A stretch of DNA of 43,833 nucleotides, taken from Candidatus Moraniibacteriota bacterium (GTDB lineage Bacteria > Patescibacteriota > Minisyncoccia > Moranbacterales > UBA1568). Every line of letters starts with the position of its first letter. The first letter of the stretch is position 1. The position numbers and the translations under genes were made by a program. The stretch lies in contig JAHBAT020000014.1 of the NCBI GenBank assembly GCA_018499985.2, forward strand, positions 1-43,833, in the 5' to 3' direction. The notes under the pieces were generated by a model that was not told the origin of the DNA, made no database searches, and was given only the letters and a program-made list of their open reading frames with translations. This document shows, piece after piece, positions 18,753 to 25,854 of the stretch.

Positions 18753-20513
18753 ATGTCCGAACAACTCCACAACAAACGTCACTCGCTTGCTCATCTCTTA
18801 GCTATTGCTGCTCTCAAGCATGACCCTGAGGCTCTCCTTTCTGTGGGTCCAGCTACTGACACTGGCTTCTACTACGATATCCTTTTTTCTCCTGGCAAAA
18901 CTCCTACCCTTGAGGATCTCAAAACTCTTGAGAAAAGTATGCGTCATACCCTCAAGCAAAATCTTTCCTTTGAACGTGAAGCAGTAGCTCATGAAGAAGC
19001 CAAGAAGCGCTTCGTCGGTAATCAATTCAAACTCGCTATTGTAGAAGACAAAGAAAAAGAAGGTACTGACCTCACACTCTACCATACTGGTGACTTCACC
19101 GATTTGTGTGCTGGTGGCCATGTAGAGAATACCAAAGAAATTGATCCTGATAGCTTCGCCCTTACCAACATCGCCGGAGCATACTGGCGCGGCGATGACA
19201 AAAACCCTATGCTCACTCGTATCTACGGGGTAGCTTTTGATACCAAGGAGGAGCTCCTTCAATACCAGCAAGAACAAGAAGAAGCTCGCGCTCGTGATCA
19301 CAAAAAACTTGGTCGAGAACTTGATCTCTTCACTTTTTCAGATGTCGTAGGTAAAGGCCTCCCTCTCTGGACAGAAAAAGGCACCACTATCCGTCGAGAA
19401 CTTGAGCGCTTTATCGTAGATGAAGAAGTGCGTCGTGGTTATATTCATGTCATGACTCCAGATATCGCCAAGCTCGATCTCTACAAAAAATCAGGCCACT
19501 ATCCTCACTACAAGGACTCCATGTACGCTCCAATCAAAATAGATGATGATGAGTTTATGCTTCGTCCGATGACCTGCCCACACCACTACGAGCTCTACCT
19601 CCGTAAGCCTCACAGCTACCGAGAACTTCCTCTTCGTATTGCCGAACTTGCTCAACTCTATCGCTATGAGCAGTCAGGTGAACTCTCTGGTCTTGAGCGT
19701 GTCCGCACCTTCTGTCTCGCTGATGCTCATATTATCTGTAAAGATGAGAATCAGGCTGTGACTGAGATCGGTCAAGCCCTGGATCTTATCGAATATGTCA
19801 CTGGAGTTTTTGGACTTGTCTATGGTGAAAACTATTGGTACCGCCTCTCTCTTGGTGACAGAAACAACACCGAGAAATACTACGACAATCCTGCCGCCTG
19901 GGAAACCGGCGAAAACCTCCTCCGCAAGCTCTTGGTAAAGCGCGGAAAAGATTTCGTCGAAGAAGAAGATGAGGCTGCTTTCTATGGACCAAAGATTGAT
20001 ATCCAGATGAAAAACGTCAATGGTAAAGAAAACACTGCCTTTACCGTACAGTATGATTTCTGTATGCCTGAGCGTTTTGACCTCAACTATACAGATGAGT
20101 CTGGTAATCTTAAGCGAGCTTTTGTGGTGCATCGCTCATCTATCGGAGCGATAGAGCGTATCATGGCTTTCCTTATTGAGCGTTATGCCGGCGCCTTTCC
20201 TCTCTGGCTCTCTCCTACACAAATCACCCTCCTACCCGTCAGCGAAAAATTTGCTGATACCGCTTACACCCTGGAGCGTATTCTTCGTGAAAATAATATC
20301 CGTGTCGAAGTAGATGCTACCAATGAATCTCTTGGTAAACGTATCCGTAGTGCCAAAACAAACAAAACTCCTTATGTCTTGGTGATTGGAGAAAAAGAAT
20401 CCAATGGTGAGCCCCTCACACTTGAAGGACGCGGCGATGAAAAAGCAAGCTTTCCCAATATTCACGAAGCCGTCGAATTCCTCTCCAAGAAAATTCGTAA
20501 CCGTGAACAATAA
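18753..20513 (+). CDS. thrS: Threonyl-tRNA synthetase lacking TGS domain
   Basis: ThrRS charges tRNA-Thr with threonine. The 586-aa protein starts directly in the editing domain: HxxxH at His10 and His14, then CAGGH at Cys118 to His122. The usual N-terminal TGS domain of about 60 aa is absent. The class II core has the RPMTCPHH segment with zinc ligand Cys274, then YRYEQSG and VRTFCLADAHI (motif 2 region, His325). Motif 3 is SIGAIERIMAFLIERY. The C-terminal anticodon-binding domain (FPLWLSPTQITLLPVSEK to the end) is complete. No upstream in-frame extension encodes a TGS domain because the DUF4012 stop is only 11 nt away. Confidence 0.97.
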   Translation: MSEQLHNKRHSLAHLLAIAALKHDPEALLSVGPATDTGFYYDILFSPGKTPTLEDLKTLEKSMRHTLKQNLSFEREAVAHEEAKKRFVGNQFKLAIVEDKEKEGTDLTLYHTGDFTDLCAGGHVENTKEIDPDSFALTNIAGAYWRGDDKNPMLTRIYGVAFDTKEELLQYQQEQEEARARDHKKLGRELDLFTFSDVVGKGLPLWTEKGTTIRRELERFIVDEEVRRGYIHVMTPDIAKLDLYKKSGHYPHYKDSMYAPIKIDDDEFMLRPMTCPHHYELYLRKPHSYRELPLRIAELAQLYRYEQSGELSGLERVRTFCLADAHIICKDENQAVTEIGQALDLIEYVTGVFGLVYGENYWYRLSLGDRNNTEKYYDNPAAWETGENLLRKLLVKRGKDFVEEEDEAAFYGPKIDIQMKNVNGKENTAFTVQYDFCMPERFDLNYTDESGNLKRAFVVHRSSIGAIERIMAFLIERYAGAFPLWLSPTQITLLPVSEKFADTAYTLERILRENNIRVEVDATNESLGKRIRSAKTNKTPYVLVIGEKESNGEPLTLEGRGDEKASFPNIHEAVEFLSKKIRNREQ

Positions 20514-20520
20514 AGAAAAC

Positions 20521-20546
20521 AAAAAGCCCCTTCTCGGGGCTTTTTT
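20521..20546. terminator. Bidirectional terminator, thrS / RNHCP gene
   Basis: AAAAAGCCCC (20521-20530) and GGGGCTTTTTT (20536-20546) close a 5-nt loop. Convergent genes end on either side, at 20513 and 20555. Confidence 0.92.
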
Positions 20547-20554
20547 AAATCTTT

Positions 20555-20872
20555 TTACTTAGATACTTTATCAGCTAGATTCTTTGCAAGAGCATAAACA
20601 GCATCCATATTGTCTTCTTCCTGGACGTCATTAATTTTTTCATAGCTACACTCTCGACAGCGATGCGTAATCCGATATTTATCTCCCTTAACCTCAAGGG
20701 CTACTGGATCCATAAGTCCCTGACACTCCTCAAGTCGATCACCTGGAAAGATGTCTACATGCTTACTGACTAGGCAAACTGGACAGTGGTTAGTATAGCC
20801 ATTGCCCTTCACTTCTTTGCCACAGGCTTCGCACACAAAGTCTTCTGTAATTTTTTGAAAATATTTGATCAT
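20555..20872 (-). CDS. RNHCP-domain zinc-ribbon protein
   Basis: This is a 105-aa small protein with the RNHCP-family pattern: FVCEACGKEV, then NHCPVCLVSKHVD, FPGDRLEECQGLMDPVA, and HRCRECSYEKIND. Four Cys pairs and His are placed to bind one or two zinc ions. In the naming motif the Arg is replaced by Thr (TNHCP). The family is widespread in bacteria, and its function is not established to my knowledge. The predicted location is the cytoplasm. It starts 8 nt after the stop of the anchored disulfide-rich protein gene and so is co-transcribed with it. Confidence 0.85.
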   Translation of the reverse strand: MIKYFQKITEDFVCEACGKEVKGNGYTNHCPVCLVSKHVDIFPGDRLEECQGLMDPVALEVKGDKYRITHRCRECSYEKINDVQEEDNMDAVYALAKNLADKVSK

Positions 20873-20880
20873 AGCATTTC

Positions 20881-22170
20881 TTAGTATCCTTTCTTTTTTA
20901 AAATCGCATTAATATTATCTTCGTCAGCACAACTATACTTGCGACTAGCTGAATAAAACCGGTCTTTTGGTCCACTGCAGCCACCATTGTCTTCGTGGAG
21001 TGTGGCAAGCATAGGCATGAGAAAACCTACATCTTGCTTCCGAAAAGAAGTGTACAATGTATCCAAAACTTTTGTTCTCTCTTCTTTTTCCATACGAGTA
21101 AACACGCTCATATCGTCCCCTATCTTTCCGCTCCAATCAAGGTGGACGAAGACATTATTAGCCTTACCCTTCCACTTTTGATGCCAGAGGAGTGCCCAGC
21201 ACCAATCGCCTGGTTTTTTATACCAGCGAGAAAAACAGGCTCCATCTTCGATACTCCCATCTCGCCTCAAGCCCACACCTCCCTCAATAAAATCAAACTG
21301 CTTCAGATACACTTCATCATCTATATCATTGGTCTGAGCACCAATCACTATTTCCATATTACGAAACTGCGCATACTCACGCATCCCTCTTAAAACTTCG
21401 GCCATATGACCATCTTTACCCTGACTGGGATCCTGATAAAATACCTGTCCAAACATAAAACTCTGGATGCCCATATTCATAGCTTCTTCGGTAATATAGC
21501 GAAGGTATTCTCGATATTCCTTTTTTTCTACCGAAGGCTTACAGCTATGTTCTCCCCAAAAATTCTTACTCCCTTCGCGACACATCTTTTTAAAGTCAAA
21601 GTCGCGGTCTTCTGCTGGAAACTTATAATCCTTATTGGTCCGGAGCGCCTCGGCAATAAACATACCGTAGACTGTATTTGGCTTGGTCACTTGCTCCTGT
21701 ATTTCACGAGCTCGCTCAAAGTCTGGTGGTTCAAGCCAGGTCTCAAGTGCTCGGTGTAAGTAGTAGCAACTCGAACGATTGATAAGGGCTATCGAACTAT
21801 TGCGGTCTCCTCCATACGCAGACAGAAAACCGTCTGCCACACAACCATTACTCTTCATGCGAGCCATATTAGGCTTGGGTGGCGGAGGCAGAAGCGGTAA
21901 AGCCTTATCGTTTTTATTGTCATTTTCTTCGGGTTCATAGAAGCTCTGTACCGCTACCACTTCTTCTTCTGGTACCACTATTTCCAGCGCAAGCTCTTGC
22001 TTATCCTTTTTTGGTATTGATTCATCCGAAATCATTTTGGTAGGCACAAAAGTCATCCAAGAAAGCGATCCTACAAAAACAAGACTCGTGATACCGCTAC
22101 CCCAAAGAAGGGCTTTTTTCTTATCAAGCCTTGATTTTTCCTGATTTGGATTGAAGATGTATTCTGCCAT
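20881..22170 (-). CDS. Anchored disulfide-rich extracellular protein
   Basis: This 429-aa protein has a short cytoplasmic N-terminus, one membrane helix (about 24-44) and a Pro-rich stalk (LLPPPPKPN near 92-100), then a folded extracellular region of about 330 aa. Eight cysteines occur only in the extracellular part (around CVADG, SSCYY, MCREG, HSCKP, ACFSR, DWCWA, GGCSG, YSCAD), enough for four disulfides. Segments such as MEIVIGAQTNDID, FDFIEGGVGL and NNVFVHLDWSGKIGDD alternate strand and helix. This suggests a barrel of glycosidase type, but no catalytic signature can be fixed. Aromatic patches (WYKKPGDWCWALLWHQKW) could bind sugars. Family not recognised. It heads a two-gene unit with the RNHCP protein. 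Confidence 0.7.
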   Translation of the reverse strand: MAEYIFNPNQEKSRLDKKKALLWGSGITSLVFVGSLSWMTFVPTKMISDESIPKKDKQELALEIVVPEEEVVAVQSFYEPEENDNKNDKALPLLPPPPKPNMARMKSNGCVADGFLSAYGGDRNSSIALINRSSCYYLHRALETWLEPPDFERAREIQEQVTKPNTVYGMFIAEALRTNKDYKFPAEDRDFDFKKMCREGSKNFWGEHSCKPSVEKKEYREYLRYITEEAMNMGIQSFMFGQVFYQDPSQGKDGHMAEVLRGMREYAQFRNMEIVIGAQTNDIDDEVYLKQFDFIEGGVGLRRDGSIEDGACFSRWYKKPGDWCWALLWHQKWKGKANNVFVHLDWSGKIGDDMSVFTRMEKEERTKVLDTLYTSFRKQDVGFLMPMLATLHEDNGGCSGPKDRFYSASRKYSCADEDNINAILKKKGY

Positions 22171-22182
22171 ACTCGTAGTCCT

Positions 22183-22191
22183 AGTATAGCA
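22183..22191 (-). promoter_or_regulatory. Extended -10 for anchored protein gene
   Basis: TGCTATACT on the minus strand lies 12 bases before the ATG at 22170, giving a leader of about 6 nt. No terminator separates it from the upstream kinase-like gene. Confidence 0.55.
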
Positions 22192-22206
22192 CTCTGGGTG
22201 CGCTTC

Positions 22207-23082
22207 TTATCCTTGCCTATCTCTCAATTTTTGCACCCGATAATGTGCCAAGTGACGCGGGAGCTCAGCCTGGCCAAGCTTTACGAGGGCAAGAAATTCT
22301 CGAAAAGCATCGCTTTGCTTGTCATCTGATAATACCCGCTGCCCTTCATACCAGTCATAAAAAAGTGGGCTGTCTGGCGCATCCCAAATAGGACGAGTCT
22401 TTGGCTCAGCTACCACTACTTCTTCTTTATTTTTGGGAAGAAGCTTCGTACGCTCCCAGTCTACCGGCGTGACCTTGGTCACCTTTCTTTCGGCAAAATC
22501 AATTTCAAATATCATGTCCTGAATTTTCCATTTCTCTCGCACAATTCCTTCAGCTTCAAGTTTATTCTTGAGTAATTCCATCTCTCTCTGGACCTGACTC
22601 TTTAGCTCTTCTACATCTTCTTTGGTATAGTCATGAGCGGCAAATTTTTCATCGAGCATCGCTGTATCATAGACCGTAAATCCAGCCACTCTCTCCGTGA
22701 AAAAAAGATACTGTCCCTCATCTTCAGTGATAGCAAGAAGCCTCGCCACAGGCAATCCTGCCTCAGCTACACGCATCATGACATCAGTCTCATGCCAAGG
22801 ATTACCAGTCTTTGCTGCCTCTCCCTTGGCTGGATTGATTTTCTTGGCAATGACTCGAATCGAGTTACCTTCTTGATCGTGCCAAACCGGAAGACACTTT
22901 ACGGCAGTAGGATCTTCTTTGATACTGCCGTCTTCCTTGTGCTCAGTTTCACCTGGTTTGATATTGAGTCCATGCTCCTCGAAATACTGCCATGGCGATT
23001 CTCGAAAAGCCTCTGGCACCACTAAGCCAGGCTCGATAGAAAGCTTTGTTTTTGGTTTTTCAACTTTTGGTATTTCAAACAT
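22207..23082 (-). CDS. Kinase-like fold protein
   Basis: This 291-aa soluble protein has the element order of a protein-kinase-like phosphotransferase. A VIAKK strand carries a lysine (about 80-81). HETDVMMRVAEAGLPVARLL is an alpha-C-like helix with Glu98. YLFFTERVAGFTV is a hinge-like strand. KIQDMIFEID stands at the catalytic-loop position (Asp189) and VDWERTK at the metal-binding position (Asp208). The glycine-rich loop is not obvious. Relatives could be aminoglycoside or lipopolysaccharide kinase-like enzymes. The fold assignment is by eye and activity is uncertain. Its mRNA is probably leaderless, because a -10 box ends six bases before the ATG. Confidence 0.55.
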   Translation of the reverse strand: MFEIPKVEKPKTKLSIEPGLVVPEAFRESPWQYFEEHGLNIKPGETEHKEDGSIKEDPTAVKCLPVWHDQEGNSIRVIAKKINPAKGEAAKTGNPWHETDVMMRVAEAGLPVARLLAITEDEGQYLFFTERVAGFTVYDTAMLDEKFAAHDYTKEDVEELKSQVQREMELLKNKLEAEGIVREKWKIQDMIFEIDFAERKVTKVTPVDWERTKLLPKNKEEVVVAEPKTRPIWDAPDSPLFYDWYEGQRVLSDDKQSDAFREFLALVKLGQAELPRHLAHYRVQKLRDRQG

Positions 23083-23088
23083 GTATCT

Positions 23089-23097
23089 ATCATAGCA
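23089..23097 (-). promoter_or_regulatory. Extended -10 for kinase-like gene, leaderless
   Basis: TGCTATGAT on the minus strand ends six bases before the ATG at 23082. It directly follows the T-tract of the VOC gene terminator. Confidence 0.6.
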
Positions 23098-23123
23098 AAA
23101 AACTCACCAGACCGTGAGTTTTT
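23098..23123 (-). terminator. VOC gene terminator
   Basis: The perfect arms AAAAACTCAC (23098-23107) and GTGAGTTTTT (23114-23123) close a 6-nt loop, 17 nt past the stop. Confidence 0.9.
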
Positions 23124-23140
23124 ATAAGCTATACAACTAG

Positions 23141-23536
23141 CTAGTCACGAGAGATCGGCTGTAGCATACTCACTCGATTTCCCTCTGTATCAATGAAACT
23201 TACATACCTGCCCACTCCTGGTATATTCATTGGCTCACCAAGTACTTCACCACCAGCTTCTTTTACTTTCTCTATTGAAGCCTGTAGATCTTCTACAGAG
23301 ATAACAACTGATGGATACTGTGCTGGCCAGTCTGATTTTTTCGGGAAAAATCCTCCGTTGATAGCACCTTTCTTTTGGATCATACCGTCCGCATCTGTCT
23401 CAGTAGTATGAGCTACTACATAATTCCCCATTTCCTCCCCATACATATGCATATTCCAACCAAAAGTCTCTGTATAAAACTTTGCCATTCGCTCTCTCTC
23501 ATCATAAGACATCTCAAAGTGAACAACTGAATCCAT
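23141..23536 (-). CDS. VOC (glyoxalase-like) family protein
   Basis: This 131-aa protein has the two beta-alpha-beta-beta-beta modules of the vicinal-oxygen-chelate fold. The first is VVHFEMSYDERERMAKFYTE with FGWNMHMYG. The second is VVISVEDLQASIEKVKEAGG, then GVGRYVSFIDTEGNRVSMLQP. The pattern matches the large bleomycin-resistance/glyoxalase superfamily (often annotated PhnB- or glyoxalase-like). Its members isomerise, cleave or sequester small molecules at a metal site. His6 and the Glu in DTEGN are candidate ligands, but the substrate cannot be predicted. It has its own -10 (TAGAAT at 23570-23565) after the tRNA-Gly terminator. Confidence 0.88.
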   Translation of the reverse strand: MDSVVHFEMSYDERERMAKFYTETFGWNMHMYGEEMGNYVVAHTTETDADGMIQKKGAINGGFFPKKSDWPAQYPSVVISVEDLQASIEKVKEAGGEVLGEPMNIPGVGRYVSFIDTEGNRVSMLQPISRD

Positions 23537-23590
23537 ATATGTATATATTTATTATTTCTTTTATTCTACTCTTGCTCATTAAAAAATAAA

Positions 23591-23609
23591 ACCGCCCCAG
23601 AAGGACGGT
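23591..23609 (-). terminator. tRNA-Gly terminator
   Basis: The arms 23591-23597 and 23603-23609 (ACCG/CGGT plus GC pairs with one wobble) are followed on the minus strand by TTTTATTTTTT. The hairpin lies 9 nt after the encoded CCA end of the tRNA. Confidence 0.8.
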
Positions 23610-23617
23610 CTATTTTT

Positions 23618-23693
23618 TGGAGCGGGTAAGGGGAATCGAACCCCTGTCCTCAGCTTGGAAGGCTGATGTAATGAGCCATTATACAATACCCGC
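23618..23693 (-). tRNA. tRNA-Gly (anticodon UCC)
   Basis: The 76-nt gene on the minus strand has the acceptor pair GCGGGTA/TACCCGC and anticodon stem TCAGC/GCTGA around loop CTTCCAA (anticodon TCC). The T-arm is GGGG-TTCGATT-CCCC. The discriminator is U, and CCA is encoded at 23620-23618. It begins 7 nt after the stop of the flavin-reductase gene, so it is probably released from that transcript unless a promoter lies inside the reductase ORF. Confidence 0.96.
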
Positions 23694-23700
23694 TTGGCTA

Positions 23701-24432
23701 CTATTTTTTGATAACGTTGGCCGAGTCCATCCCAGTAAATGGGTCTTTATGCCACTGATCTTCTGGTACTTCCAGGGAATGAAGCATATTTTCCATCGCT
23801 TCTAGGAAAGAAGGCGAACCTACAATATAATACACACATTCTTTGGGATTGTCCATAGAAGCCTCCAAAAGCTCCTTGTTTATATATCCTTTTACTTCTC
23901 CTGGTAGGAGTTCCCTTTCTTCTTGAGAAAAGACGTCTACGTACTGAAAATGAGCTAATTTGAGAGACTTAAGCTCTTCTCGATGAGGTGCATCCTCTTC
24001 TTTGCGGTTAGCATTGAAAAGCACAAAGTGACGTTCACTTCCTGCCTGTGCTTCCTCGATAAGCTGGCTACGAACTGGGGTAATGCCCACTCCTCCTACA
24101 AGATAGACTACCGTGCGAGTATCTCCTGGCTCCAAGACAAACTTACCGATAGGTGGAGTCACACTCACAGTAGCGCCTGGCTCCATAGCCCAAAAAGTCT
24201 GCTTGAAACCGCTCTCACTCTGACGCATGGTAAAAATAAGCTGACTCTCACAAGGAGCAGCACAGATAGAAAGTGACCGCACTCCAGCACGTGTATCTGG
24301 CGCTACAAGCTGATCCACCTTGAGCGCTACGTATTGGCCGGCACGGAATTGAAAATTATCTGGTTTGTTGAAATAAAAAGTTTTGGTGCCAGTAGCAGTG
24401 TCTTCGACTTTTTCTAGGGTAAGGGTAATCAT
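23701..24432 (-). CDS. Ferredoxin-NADP reductase-like flavoprotein
   Basis: This 243-aa protein has an FNR-type two-domain layout. The N-terminal FAD-binding barrel (about residues 1-100) contains AGQYVALKV and the flavin motif RSLSICAAP (RxxS). The NAD(P)-binding half begins with VVYLVGGVGITPVRSQL, and CVYYIVGSPSF follows as in the family's pyridine-nucleotide site. No iron-sulfur cysteine cluster is present, so electrons must pass to a separate partner. The C-terminus ends in MDSANVIKK. It probably moves electrons between NAD(P)H and a small carrier. The specific partner is unknown. tRNA-Gly follows only 7 nt downstream. Confidence 0.9.
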   Translation of the reverse strand: MITLTLEKVEDTATGTKTFYFNKPDNFQFRAGQYVALKVDQLVAPDTRAGVRSLSICAAPCESQLIFTMRQSESGFKQTFWAMEPGATVSVTPPIGKFVLEPGDTRTVVYLVGGVGITPVRSQLIEEAQAGSERHFVLFNANRKEEDAPHREELKSLKLAHFQYVDVFSQEERELLPGEVKGYINKELLEASMDNPKECVYYIVGSPSFLEAMENMLHSLEVPEDQWHKDPFTGMDSANVIKK

Positions 24433-24468
24433 GCGTTTCTTTTTTCGTTAGGTAAACTCTGTATTCTC

Positions 24469-24477
24469 AGTATAGCA
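24469..24477 (-). promoter_or_regulatory. Extended -10 for flavin reductase gene
   Basis: TGCTATACT on the minus strand is an exact repeat of the element at 7153-7161 and 22183-22191. The predicted leader is about 30 nt. Confidence 0.55.
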
Positions 24478-24480
24478 AAG

Positions 24481-25500
24481 TTAGAGAATTTCTTGAAAAA
24501 TCTTCTCGTACGCCCCAATCTCGAGAAGCATGACTATAGTACGAGCAAGCTTGTGTCCATCATGACGGATAAGCGAACGAGTCGCCGCAATGGCATCCCC
24601 CTTCTGACGCACTACCTTTTTCTTGTCCAAGAAATCGCTCGCCACTACTCGATACTTGGCTTGGGGAGCTTTTTTCTCAAGCGTGACAAGTTCACTGTCT
24701 TCCTTACGGTAGCGAACAAGGAGCTCTTCGGCTGGCTTTTTCTTATTGAAAATCACAAAATCTACCCTGTCTCCTCCGAGGTAACTATTAATCTCTTCGA
24801 CGTAGTCATTGGCGCTGTAGCCGTCTGTATGCCCCCTTTTATTCACCAGGTTACAGTTGTAGACTACTTTGGCTCGGGAACGCTGTATAGCCTCACTGAC
24901 ACCCTCTACGAGAAGGTTTGGGATAATACTGCAGTAGTGATTACCAGGCCCAATCACTATGAGGTCTGCCTCGAGGATTTTCTCAATAGCCCTTGGATTG
25001 GCTTTGGCCTTCGGATGAAGAAAGGCTTTTTTGATACCGACTTTACCAAGCTGTTTAGAGGTGTTGATTTCATGCTCCCCTTCAAGAACAGTGCCATCGG
25101 CTAGCTTTACCTTGAGACTCGTATCTGTACCAGTCACTGGGACCACTTCGCCTTTGACATTCAGTATCTGGGCAGCTTCCTCTACTCCTTCCGCAAAACT
25201 ACCTGTGATTTTTTCAAGAGCCGACAAAAAAAGATTACCAAAGCTATGCCCTGAGAGCCCTCCTTCTTGGAAACGATAGTTCATAAGGTCACGAAGCATA
25301 TCTGAAGAATGTGAAAGAGCTACGAGACACTGTCGCACATCTCCAGGAGGAAGTACTCCTAGTTCATCACGAAGCACTCCTGTAGAGCCTCCGTCATCAG
25401 CCATAGAGACAATAGCGGTAATCTCCACCGGGTACTCGCGAAGACCAGACAGAAGCATAAAACTTCCTGTCCCTCCACCAATTGTGACAATTTTTTTCAT
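24481..25500 (-). CDS. YvcK/CofD-like protein (gluconeogenesis factor family)
   Basis: This 339-aa protein of the YvcK/CofD family starts with IVTIGGGTGSFMLLSGLREY and continues with SMADDGGSTGVLRDELGVLPPGDVRQCL. It also has GHSFGNLFLSALEKITGSF and LIVIGPGNHYCSIIPNLLVEGV. In Bacillus and Mycobacterium YvcK/CuvA bind UDP-sugars and support wall synthesis and growth on gluconeogenic carbon. That role is likely but not demonstrated here. The frame stays open to 25635, but that extension crosses tRNA-Pro. The true start is the ATG at 25500, 37 nt after the tRNA. No terminator separates the two, so they are probably one transcript. Confidence 0.9.
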   Translation of the reverse strand: MKKIVTIGGGTGSFMLLSGLREYPVEITAIVSMADDGGSTGVLRDELGVLPPGDVRQCLVALSHSSDMLRDLMNYRFQEGGLSGHSFGNLFLSALEKITGSFAEGVEEAAQILNVKGEVVPVTGTDTSLKVKLADGTVLEGEHEINTSKQLGKVGIKKAFLHPKAKANPRAIEKILEADLIVIGPGNHYCSIIPNLLVEGVSEAIQRSRAKVVYNCNLVNKRGHTDGYSANDYVEEINSYLGGDRVDFVIFNKKKPAEELLVRYRKEDSELVTLEKKAPQAKYRVVASDFLDKKKVVRQKGDAIAATRSLIRHDGHKLARTIVMLLEIGAYEKIFQEIL

Positions 25501-25536
25501 AAAGCTCTCTGTAGGCCTAAAATACCTACCTTGATG

Positions 25537-25607
25537 TCGGGGCGCTGGGAATCGAACCCAGACTAAATGATCCCAAATCACTCGTACTACCACTATACTA
25601 CGCCCCG
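25537..25607 (-). tRNA. tRNA-Pro (anticodon UGG)
   Basis: The minus-strand gene is 71 nt to the discriminator. The acceptor CGGGGCG/CGCCCCG is a perfect 7 bp. The D-stem is GTAT/GTAC, the anticodon stem AGTGA/TCATT encloses TTTGGGA (anticodon TGG), and the T-arm is CTGGG-TTCGATT-CCCAG. The discriminator is A. CCA is not encoded (CAT follows), unlike the tRNA-Gly here, so a CCA-adding enzyme is needed. Its first six bases also form one arm of a 16-bp inverted repeat with the upstream leader. Confidence 0.95.
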
Positions 25608-25683
25608 TTAGAGATATTATTATCCAACATCTCAATTTTTTAAAACACCTCTGGCTTTATTTGGAGGATATCTCTAACGGGGC
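25602..25683 (-). repeat. 16-bp inverted repeat spanning tRNA-Pro 5' end
   Basis: The perfect arms 25602-25617 and 25668-25683 (GCCCCGTTAGAGATAT and its complement) are separated by 50 nt. The tRNA-proximal arm includes the first six bases of tRNA-Pro. The distal arm can also fold locally as CGGGGC-AA-GCCCCG (25678-25691). In the precursor RNA the leader can therefore pair with the acceptor strand. Confidence 0.9.
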
Positions 25684-25726
25684 AAGCCCCGAAAGTCGAA
25701 TACACTCTCTTTATAAAACACAGTTT

Positions 25727-25755
25727 ATTCTAGCCAAGAAAGCCGTATTCGTCAA
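25727..25755 (-). promoter_or_regulatory. Promoter for tRNA-Pro / YvcK-like gene
   Basis: TTGACG (25755-25750), a 17-nt spacer and TAGAAT (25732-25727) on the minus strand. The predicted start near 25720 gives a leader of about 113 nt before tRNA-Pro that contains the inverted repeat. Confidence 0.75.
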
Positions 25756-25782
25756 TGAGAGAGCCTGGTAAGGTCTAAAAGC

Positions 25783-25808
25783 AAAAATCCCCCTTACGGA
25801 GGATTTTT
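25783..25808 (-). terminator. HU gene terminator
   Basis: AAAAATCC (25783-25790) pairs with GGATTTTT (25801-25808). One mismatch and two more G-C pairs lie inside the stem. Confidence 0.85.
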
Positions 25809-25854
25809 ACTCTATCTTTTTGTTTTACTGCCGAAGCAGCGGTCGAAACCATAA

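Noticed and set aside
25501-25635. N-terminal extension of the YvcK-like frame
   Set aside because: The extension translates tRNA-Pro. The conserved N-terminus MKKIVTIGGGTGS starts at 25500.
16446-25686. The 12-mer TAACGGGGCAAG at 16446 and 25675 as a mobile or regulatory repeat
   Set aside because: Many 12-mers recur by chance in 44 kb, and the flanks do not match.
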